Part shown: one piece after another, positions 1 to 4,410 of the stretch
Position numbering within the stretch: the stretch's first letter is position 1
How the letters are laid out: each line of letters begins with the position of its first letter
Origin: JBHIBR01 sp046759145 [NCBI: Nitrospinota bacterium]
GTDB taxonomy: Bacteria > UBA8248
Assembly: GCA_046759145.1 (NCBI GenBank)
Contig: JBHIBR010000156.1
Span: 1 to 5,181, forward strand
Direction of reading: 5' to 3'
DNA: 5,181 bases
The notes under the pieces: generated by a model
What the model was told of the DNA's origin: nothing
Databases searched by the model: none
The model's input: the letters and a program-made list of their open reading frames with translations, nothing else
Program-made: the position numbers and the translations under genes

Positions 1-90
1 AAAGGTGGTAGCTCCTGGTTCAAGCTTCTCGCAGGTGTCCTTGCCACCAAGCCAGATGTTAGAGTTGTCCCAGATTATGTGGATTGGCAT
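1..90 (-). CDS. NYN/PIN-like nuclease domain protein, N-terminal fragment
   Basis: This is the first 30 codons of a gene that continues beyond the left edge. The ATG lies at 90-88 and the frame stays open to base 1. The peptide begins MPIHIIWDNSNIWLGGKDTC. A hydrophobic strand followed by WDNSNIWLGG matches the opening of NYN (PIN-like) domains, in which the first Asp is a metal ligand of the nuclease site and the following Asn is conserved. Family knowledge therefore suggests a ribonuclease or RNA-processing role, but 30 residues cannot show the remaining acidic residues or any partner domain. The start is supported by AAGGA at 101-97, six bases upstream, by an in-frame TAG at 93-91 just before the ATG, and by an extended -10 promoter at 146-154. 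Codon use is more AT-rich than in its neighbours, which hints at transfer or a different gene class. It could also be another protein with a similar strand-loop start. Confidence 0.68.
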   Translation of the reverse strand, partial: MPIHIIWDNSNIWLGGKDTCEKLEPGATTF

Positions 91-96
91 CTATGA

Positions 97-101
97 TCCT
101 T
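97..101 (-). promoter_or_regulatory. Shine-Dalgarno of the NYN-like gene
   Basis: Read on the minus strand, AAGGA lies six bases before the ATG at 90-88, inside GGAAGGATCATAG. This is ideal spacing and decides the start of the partial gene at the left edge. Confidence 0.65.
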
Positions 102-145
102 CCGTACAAATTTTGGTAGAATTCACCGGCACCGTAGGCGCAAAG

Positions 146-154
146 ATTATACCA
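146..154 (-). promoter_or_regulatory. Extended -10 promoter for the NYN-like gene
   Basis: The minus strand reads TGGTATAAT: a perfect TATAAT hexamer (151-146) with the TGn extension (154-152), the classic sigma-70 extended -10 element. No convincing -35 box lies 16-18 bases upstream, as expected for this promoter class. A start near 139 would leave a leader of about 50 bases before the ATG at 90. It sits in the AT-rich spacer after the rpe stop, so the left gene probably has its own transcription even if rpe read-through also reaches it. I saw no terminator hairpin with a T-run between rpe and this promoter. Confidence 0.6.
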
Positions 155-176
155 TTTGCCAATTAAAACTAGGATA

Positions 177-842
177 CTACCCCTCTCCCCGCAGGGAGCG
201 GACGGCACGGCGGTAGTCCCCCGAGCCGAAGACGGAGGTGCCCGCCACCAGCACGTCGGCACCGGCCTCTCGGAGCGCCCCCGCATTCTCGGGCCCCACC
301 CCGCCGTCCACCTCGATGAGGGCGCGGTGGGCGCCCTCATCCAGCATCCGGCGAAGACGGCGCACCTTGTCGAGGGAGCCGGGGAGGAACTCCTGCCCCC
401 CGAAGCCGGGGTTCACCGACATGACGAGCACCAGGTCCACCTCCCCCAGCACCTCCTCCACGGCTGCCAGCGGTGTGGCGGGGTTGAGGGCCACGCCCAC
501 CTTCCTCCCCAGCGCGCGCACGCTCTGGAGGGTGCGGTGGAGGTGGTGGGGGACCTCGGCGTGGACGGTGATGAGGTGGGCCCCCGCCTCCGCGAAGGCG
601 GCGAGGTGGCGGTCGGGCTCCTCTATCATCAGGTGCACGTCCAGGGGCAGGGCGCAGGCAGCGCGGGCGGCCCGCACGACCATCGGCCCCACGGTGATGT
701 TGGGGACGAAGTGTCCGTCCATCACGTCCACGTGAAGCCAATCCGCCCCCGCCGCCTCCACGGCGCGCACCTCCTCCGCCAGACGGCCGAAATCGGCCGA
801 GAGGATGGAGGGGGCGATGAGCTTCCTGCGGGCTTGTGCCAT
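177..842 (-). CDS. rpe: Ribulose-phosphate 3-epimerase
   Basis: This cytosolic TIM-barrel enzyme interconverts D-ribulose 5-phosphate and D-xylulose 5-phosphate in the pentose phosphate pathway, and in the Calvin cycle where present. The 221-residue length is normal. Family signatures appear in order: IAPSILSADFGRL (9-21), LHVDVMDGHFVPNITVG (36-52), LDVHLMIE (67-74), MSVNPGFGGQ (141-150) and EVDGGV (177-182). The metal and catalytic set is complete: His37, Asp39, His70 and Asp179. GTSVFG near the end fits the phosphate-binding strand. The ATG at 842-840 shares its A with the TGA of the upstream PASTA gene (TGATG), and GGGAG lies six bases before it, so translation is probably coupled. It is the last gene of the four-gene operon. 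The only oddity is its company with RNA-modification genes, although Firmicutes also place rpe at the end of the fmt-rsmB-prkC cluster. Confidence 0.97.
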   Translation of the reverse strand: MAQARRKLIAPSILSADFGRLAEEVRAVEAAGADWLHVDVMDGHFVPNITVGPMVVRAARAACALPLDVHLMIEEPDRHLAAFAEAGAHLITVHAEVPHHLHRTLQSVRALGRKVGVALNPATPLAAVEEVLGEVDLVLVMSVNPGFGGQEFLPGSLDKVRRLRRMLDEGAHRALIEVDGGVGPENAGALREAGADVLVAGTSVFGSGDYRRAVRSLRGEG

Positions 843-1786
843 CAGTACTCCCGCTCCTCGGCGAGCTGGCCATCGAGGTAGATGCGCGCCTTGGTCTTCC
901 CCTCCGAGCGCACCATCATGCTCACCTCCGCCCCCGGCTGCTCAAGCCGGTTATAGAGCTCGCGGAGCAGGCCCCCCTCCTCCACCACCACGCGCACCCG
1001 GCGGGGGCGATCGCCCGGGGGCACACGGTAGCGCAGCAGGGCGAAAGTGCCCGTGGCCCTGCGGCCGGCGGGGTCCTGGGCCACCGTGAGGTTCACCGTC
1101 TCGAGCGCGCTCACCCGGTGACCCGCCCGGGGGGTCTGGCTGATGACCGCCCCTTCACGCACCCCCGCGTAGGGCTCATAACGCACCTGCCCCACCCGCA
1201 GGCGCATCTCCCGGATGAGGGCCATGGCCCGCGCCAGGTCGCGCCCCACGAAATCGGGCATGGCATAGCGGGGTTTCCGCCGGCCCGAGCTCACCAGCAA
1301 ATCCACCCGCCCGCCCCGCAGGGCGAGGGTGGCGGGGCTCGGACTCTGGGCCAGCACACTGTCGCGCGGGCGGCGCTCCGAATGGGTCCAGCTCACCGCG
1401 CCCACCCGCAGCCCGTTGGCCAGCACCAGGCTCTCCGCCCGCGCCAGGTTCTCCCCCTGGAGGTCGGGGACGGAGACCTCGCGCGTGCCGCGGCTCAACA
1501 CCAGACTCACGTGGCGGCCGCGCCGGACTGCGCGGCCCGGCTCAGGGCTCTGGGCGATGACGTGGTTTTTGGGGACGTCGGCGCTGTAGCGCTGCTCGCC
1601 GATCTGGACGTTGAGCTCGCGCTGGCCCAGCGCCTCGAGCGCGCTCACTACATCGCGCCCCCTAAGGTCGGGCACCACCACCTCTCCCCCTCCCGTCACC
1701 AGGTAGAGGGTCAACACCCCGCTCGCGACCGCCACCGCCACGAGGGCTACCCCCAGCAGGAGCACCCGCAGGAGCCGCCTCAGCAT
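842..1786 (-). CDS. Membrane-anchored triple-PASTA protein, PrkC-like but without kinase
   Basis: This 314-residue protein has a short basic N-terminus (MLRR), one hydrophobic segment at about 5-30, then three PASTA repeats at about 36-100, 103-169 and 173-237. Each repeat opens with a VPDL/MPDF-type motif (VVVPDLRG, VSVPDLQG, YAMPDFVG) and contains a QSP/QTP turn (79-81, 147-149, 217-219). The last 75 residues end VRVVVEE...ARIYLDGQLAEE, resembling the domain that follows PASTA repeats in PrkC-type Ser/Thr kinases. No kinase, transpeptidase or transglycosylase domain is present. PASTA domains generally bind peptidoglycan or muropeptides, so a cell-wall-facing sensor or scaffold in the envelope is inferred. 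The start at 1786 has GGAGG five bases upstream and precedes the membrane anchor directly. An upstream in-frame ATG at 1894 would add 36 Arg-rich residues inside rsmB and is unlikely. The gene overlaps the end of rsmB by 7 bases, and its TGA shares a base with the rpe start. Confidence 0.9.
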   Translation of the reverse strand: MLRRLLRVLLLGVALVAVAVASGVLTLYLVTGGGEVVVPDLRGRDVVSALEALGQRELNVQIGEQRYSADVPKNHVIAQSPEPGRAVRRGRHVSLVLSRGTREVSVPDLQGENLARAESLVLANGLRVGAVSWTHSERRPRDSVLAQSPSPATLALRGGRVDLLVSSGRRKPRYAMPDFVGRDLARAMALIREMRLRVGQVRYEPYAGVREGAVISQTPRAGHRVSALETVNLTVAQDPAGRRATGTFALLRYRVPPGDRPRRVRVVVEEGGLLRELYNRLEQPGAEVSMMVRSEGKTKARIYLDGQLAEEREY

Positions 1787-3156
1787 CGCTCCCTCCGCAC
1801 CCAGCGCAGGGCGTAGGAGCCGTCCGTCCCGGCCAACTCGGGAGGGAGCTCGAGCGCTCCGTCCGGCCGGACGAAAGCGCGCGCCCCCTCGCACAGGGCG
1901 GGCCGCGGGTCTTCACGCGCGAATGAGGGGCGGGCTGCCTCGAAAGCCGCCGCCACTCCCTCGGTCTCCTCGGGCTCGTTGGAACAGACAACGTAAAGGA
2001 GGCGACCGCCCGGGCGCACCACAGCGGCGGCCGCCACCAGATATCCCACCTGTGCTTCGGCCATGCGGCTCATGTCCTCGGGGGCCGTCCGCCACTTGCC
2101 GTCGGGGTGGCGCCTCAGCACGCCAAACCCGCTGCAGGGAGCGTCCACGAGGACACAGTCAAACTCCTTGCAAAACGGCGGATTGCGGACATCGGCCGCC
2201 AACAGCGCCGCGCGCAGGCCCATTCTAGCACAGTTCTCCCGCAGCCAGCCGAGCCGGCCCGGACGACGGTCGCTGGCGACGAGAAGGCCCTCCCCGGCGA
2301 GCTGGCCCGTGAGGGCAGCCGCCTTTCCTCCCGGCGCGGCGCAGGCGTCCCACACCCGCTCGCCGGGGCGGAGGCCCGCCAGCGCCGCACAGAGGGCCGC
2401 CCCCTCGTCCTGGAGATAGAACCATCCCTGCCGGAAGGCCTCGGTGTGGGTGAAATCGCCTCCACCCTGCCCCACGAGCTGCAGCGCGCCCGGCAGGAAC
2501 TCGCCAGGGCGGGTGCGGAGCCCTTCGCGGGCGAGGGCCTCCGTCAGCGCCCCCGGCTCTGTCCTGAGGGGGTTGACGTGAAATGTAAGGGGGGGAAGGG
2601 CGTTGTTCGCCTCGCAGCGCGCCCGCGCCCGTTCGCCTCCGAGCCGCTCCATCCAGCGCCGCACAAGCCACCCCGGGTGCGAGAGCCAGCAGGAGAGGAA
2701 CTCCTCGCTCCCCTCGGGGGGAGGCTCACCGGCTCCCTCCCGGGCGAGGCGGCGCAGGGCGCCGTTCACAAGGCCCTTCGCCGAGGGCGCCCGCTCCGCC
2801 GCGAGCCGCACAGCCTGGTCCACTGCGGCATGGGGGGGGACGCGCTCCAGGAAGAGGAGCTGGTAAGCGCCAAGCCTCAGGATGACGCGCACCGCGAGAG
2901 AGACCCGCTCGACCGGCCTCCCCAGGACGCGCCCCAGGCAGTAGTCCAGACGGCCACGCCAGCGGAGGACACCATAGAAGAGCTCCCGCAGGAAGGCGCG
3001 GTCGCGGGGAGAGAGCTGCGCCCCCCGGGCCCGCGCCCTAAGAAGCGCGTCGGCGGGCTTGAGCTCCCTCTCGAAGCGGAGGAGGAGCTCGAAGGCGTGG
3101 CGGCGGATGGGGTCGGCGCGCCGCCCCTCGGCCTTGGCTTCGGAGGCCATCCTCAT
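1780..3156 (-). CDS. rsmB: 16S rRNA (cytosine(967)-C5)-methyltransferase
   Basis: RsmB (Sun/Fmu) uses S-adenosylmethionine to methylate C967 of 16S rRNA at carbon 5. The 458-residue protein has an N-terminal NusB-like helical RNA-binding domain (about 15-140, including RDRAFLRELFYGVLRWRGRLD and LVNGALRRL), a linker (about 150-240) and the Rossmann methyltransferase domain (about 245-455). SAM-binding motif I is DACAAPGGK (270-278). Motif IV is VDAPCSGFG with Cys341, followed by RRHPDGKW. Motif VI holds the second conserved Cys as VVCSNEPEE with Cys391. Most homologues have STCS here, so the two residues before the Cys are unusual. The ATG at 3156-3154 overlaps the fmt TGA (ATGA). A second in-frame ATG at 3150 is possible, but its GAGG abuts the codon with no spacer, so the first is preferred. 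Upstream, the only SD-like sequence is GGTGGA, supplied by the last fmt repeat unit. Confidence 0.96.
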   Translation of the reverse strand: MRMASEAKAEGRRADPIRRHAFELLLRFERELKPADALLRARARGAQLSPRDRAFLRELFYGVLRWRGRLDYCLGRVLGRPVERVSLAVRVILRLGAYQLLFLERVPPHAAVDQAVRLAAERAPSAKGLVNGALRRLAREGAGEPPPEGSEEFLSCWLSHPGWLVRRWMERLGGERARARCEANNALPPLTFHVNPLRTEPGALTEALAREGLRTRPGEFLPGALQLVGQGGGDFTHTEAFRQGWFYLQDEGAALCAALAGLRPGERVWDACAAPGGKAAALTGQLAGEGLLVASDRRPGRLGWLRENCARMGLRAALLAADVRNPPFCKEFDCVLVDAPCSGFGVLRRHPDGKWRTAPEDMSRMAEAQVGYLVAAAAVVRPGGRLLYVVCSNEPEETEGVAAAFEAARPSFAREDPRPALCEGARAFVRPDGALELPPELAGTDGSYALRWVRRERC

Positions 3157-4172
3157 CGGTCCACCGAACGGCGGTCCACCGAACGGCGGAGCACCATCCC
3201 CCGCTCCACCCGGTGGCCGGCCAGAAAGGCGCGGGCGGACATGGGCTTCTTGCCCGGCGGCTGGAGCTGGGTGAGGAGAAGCGCCCCCTGGCCCGTCTGG
3301 ACCAGGATGCCGCGCTCCGAGCGACCTTCCGCGACGCCCAACACCATCCCGGGGGGTGCTGCCTCATCGCCCGGTCGGTCCACCGAACGTCGGTCCACCG
3401 AACGCCGGTCCACCGAACGCCGGTCCACCGAACGAAAGAGTTCCGCACGCCACACCTTGAGAGGCACCCCCTCCAGGCAAGTCTCCGCCAAAGGCCAGGG
3501 CTGAAGCGCGCGCACCCGCCGCTCGATGGCCTCGGCCGGGAGGGTCCAGTCGATGAGGCTCTCCTCCCGGGTGACCTTGGGGGCGTAAGTGGCCAGGCGG
3601 TGGTCCTGGGGACGGGGGTGAAGGGTTCCACTCTCCAGCCCTTCCAGCGCCTCAAGCAGGAGGCTCGCTCCCAGCTCGGCGAGCCTCGCCTCCAGGCTCT
3701 CAGCGGTTTCCTCCGGGCCGATGGAGACCGCCCGTTGGAGGAGGATGGGGCCCGCGTCGAGCTCGGGTTCCAACTGGAAGATGCTCACCCCCGTCTCGGA
3801 CGCCCCATCCATCAGCGCCCGCTGGACGGGCGCCGCCCCCCGGTAGGCGGGAAGGAGCGAGGCGTGGACGTTCAGAAAGCCCCGGGGGGGGACCGCCAGG
3901 AGTTTGCGGGAGAGGATCCGGCCGAAGGCCACGACTGCGCCCACCTCAGGCGCCAGGGGCTCCACGTCTGCGGCACGGACGCGCGGGGGCTGGAAAAGGG
4001 GGAGAGAAGCCCCCTGCGCGAGCCGCTTCACTGGCGGTGCGGTCGGCTTGCGCCCCCGGCCGGCGGGCCGGTCGGGCTGGGTGAAGACGGCGATGACCTC
4101 GTGCCGGCTGCGCAGCAGGGCCTCCAGGGAGGGAAGGGCGAAGCGAGGAGTGCCGAGGAAAACGACCCTCAT
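3153..4172 (-). CDS. fmt: Methionyl-tRNA formyltransferase with in-frame RSVDR repeats
   Basis: Fmt transfers a formyl group from 10-formyltetrahydrofolate to Met-tRNA(fMet) for translation initiation. The 339 residues exceed the usual ~310-320. The catalytic domain (about 1-205) shows MRVVFLGTPRFALPSL, TQPDRPAGRGRK (31-42), NVHASLLPAYRGAAPVQRA (101-119) and ELDAGPI (137-143). Asn101, His103 and Asp139 match the catalytic Asn-His-Asp of Escherichia coli Fmt. The C-terminal tRNA-binding domain has APKVTREESLIDW (197-209), LQPWP and GKKPMSARAFLAGHR (307-321). Two insertions are odd: four RSVDR units at 247-266, between the VPLKVWRAELF strand and PGMVLG, and two more at 330-339 forming the C-terminus. 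Both are 15-bp DNA tandem repeats. The ATG at 4172 is chosen over one 13 codons upstream because MRVVFLGTP is the canonical start and GGGAGGA precedes it by four bases. No def gene lies upstream; it is the first gene of the operon. All catalytic motifs are intact, so it should be active. Confidence 0.96.
   Translation of the reverse strand: MRVVFLGTPRFALPSLEALLRSRHEVIAVFTQPDRPAGRGRKPTAPPVKRLAQGASLPLFQPPRVRAADVEPLAPEVGAVVAFGRILSRKLLAVPPRGFLNVHASLLPAYRGAAPVQRALMDGASETGVSIFQLEPELDAGPILLQRAVSIGPEETAESLEARLAELGASLLLEALEGLESGTLHPRPQDHRLATYAPKVTREESLIDWTLPAEAIERRVRALQPWPLAETCLEGVPLKVWRAELFRSVDRRSVDRRSVDRRSVDRPGDEAAPPGMVLGVAEGRSERGILVQTGQGALLLTQLQPPGKKPMSARAFLAGHRVERGMVLRRSVDRRSVDR
3157..3186. repeat. 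15-bp tandem repeat, two copies, fmt 3' end
   Basis: Two perfect copies of CGGTCCACCGAACGG lie at 3157-3171 and 3172-3186. On the minus strand they encode RSVDRRSVDR, the last ten residues of Fmt, and they end one base before the rsmB start codon/fmt stop overlap. The unit is the same as in the 3376-3435 array except for its last base. Each unit contains CGGT-CC-ACCG, a short inverted repeat. Confidence 0.95.
3376..3435. repeat. 15-bp tandem repeat, four copies, inside fmt
   Basis: Four contiguous copies of CGGTCCACCGAACGN lie at 3376-3390, 3391-3405, 3406-3420 and 3421-3435. They differ only at the last base (T, C, C, A). A truncated CGGT precedes the first copy (3372-3375). On the minus strand they read as RSVDR four times (Fmt residues 247-266) in a variable loop of the C-terminal domain. 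Inverted repeats within the unit (CGGT/ACCG) and across unit junctions (ACCGA ACG TCGGT) allow several alternative hairpins. Confidence 0.96.
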
Positions 4173-4176
4173 GATT

Positions 4177-4196
4177 CCTCCCGGCCATCGGGCCGG
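4177..4196 (-). promoter_or_regulatory. Hairpin abutting the fmt ribosome-binding site
   Basis: On the minus strand, CCGGCC (4196-4191), loop CGAT and GGCCGG (4186-4181) form a six-base-pair, all-GC stem. It is followed at once by GAGG (4180-4177) and then AATC before the fmt ATG at 4172. The Shine-Dalgarno therefore starts where the stem ends, and a G-U pair could extend the stem one step into it. This could modulate ribosome access, but no ligand or protein partner can be inferred. Confidence 0.45.
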
Positions 4197-4237
4197 AGCG
4201 AAAATGCCCACTCTGTTGGTGCCCCGCTACGGAGGGA

Positions 4238-4257
4238 GGCTCAAAAGAGCCGGCTCT
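4238..4257. repeat. Overlapping palindromes upstream of fmt
   Basis: GGCTC-AAAA-GAGCC (4238-4251) forms a five-base-pair stem with a four-base loop. It shares GAGCC with the perfect 12-bp palindrome AGAGCCGGCTCT (4246-4257), so the two structures are mutually exclusive. On the minus strand the second reads AGAGCCGGCTCTTTT, a palindrome followed by four T. The T-run is too short and the loop too tight for a confident terminator. An operator or leader structure for fmt is equally possible. Confidence 0.4.
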
Positions 4258-4263
4258 CCGCCC

Positions 4264-4298
4264 GGGGTCCCCAAGCGGCAGGCCGCTTGGGGTTCCCC
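4264..4298. repeat. Large GC-rich perfect hairpin in the divergent spacer
   Basis: CCCCAAGCGGC (4269-4279) and GCCGCTTGGGG (4282-4292) are exact reverse complements separated only by AG. GGGG (4264-4267) and CCCC (4295-4298) extend the stem across a one-by-two-base internal bulge. No T-run follows on either strand, so it is not a standard intrinsic terminator. The 9-bp CCGCCCGGG occurs in direct orientation on both sides (4258-4266 and 4297-4305), overlapping the outer arms. It could insulate the two divergent units, bind a dimeric regulator, or be a small inserted palindromic element. Confidence 0.6.
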
Positions 4299-4302
4299 GC
4301 CC

Positions 4303-4316
4303 GGGCCGCGCGGCCC
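4303..4316. repeat. 14-bp perfect palindrome next to the plus-strand promoter
   Basis: GGGCCGCGCGGCCC is an exact palindrome ending three bases before the candidate -35 box at 4320. Its position suits an operator for the divergent MmgE/PrpD-family gene, but in DNA this rich in G and C a chance match is possible. Confidence 0.3.
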
Positions 4317-4319
4317 CCC

Positions 4320-4349
4320 TTGACGCAGCAGCCACCCACAAATTACGAA
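4320..4349 (+). promoter_or_regulatory. Candidate sigma-70 promoter for the MmgE/PrpD gene
   Basis: TTGACG (4320-4325) matches five of six -35 consensus bases. An 18-base spacer leads to TACGAA (4344-4349), a weak -10 in the only locally AT-rich stretch (CAAATTACGAAAG). Transcription would start near 4356, leaving a leader of about 55 bases before the ATG at 4411. The -35 is good and the -10 poor. Confidence 0.4.
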
Positions 4350-4410
4350 AGACCCGTGCGGGGCCTTCACCATTCTAGAAGATGGTCAGCGTGCTTTCCA
4401 GGGAGGGTGC

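Noticed and set aside
91-176. Intrinsic terminator after rpe
   Set aside because: The spacer has a few T-rich tracts, but no stable stem directly precedes any of them.
836-1816. Plus-strand open frame of about 326 codons opposite the PASTA gene
   Set aside because: His/Pro/Arg-rich, no domain, no convincing ribosome-binding site, and fully antisense to a well-supported gene.
3157-3435. CRISPR array from the repeated CGGTCCACCGAACG units
   Set aside because: The units are contiguous without spacers, only 15 bp long, lie within a coding frame and have no cas genes nearby. They are a tandem minisatellite.
2107-3504. Long plus-strand open frame of about 465 codons across rsmB and the end of fmt
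   Set aside because: It is antisense to two genes with full catalytic motifs, is rich in Pro/Arg/Ala as expected of a GC-rich shadow frame, and shows no domain. Its RSTERRSTER stretches are only the opposite reading of the 15-bp repeat.
4216-4244. TTGAGC (minus strand, 4244-4239) as a -35 box for fmt
   Set aside because: At a 17-base spacing the -10 position reads CACCAA, which has almost no consensus match. The true fmt promoter cannot be assigned from sequence alone.
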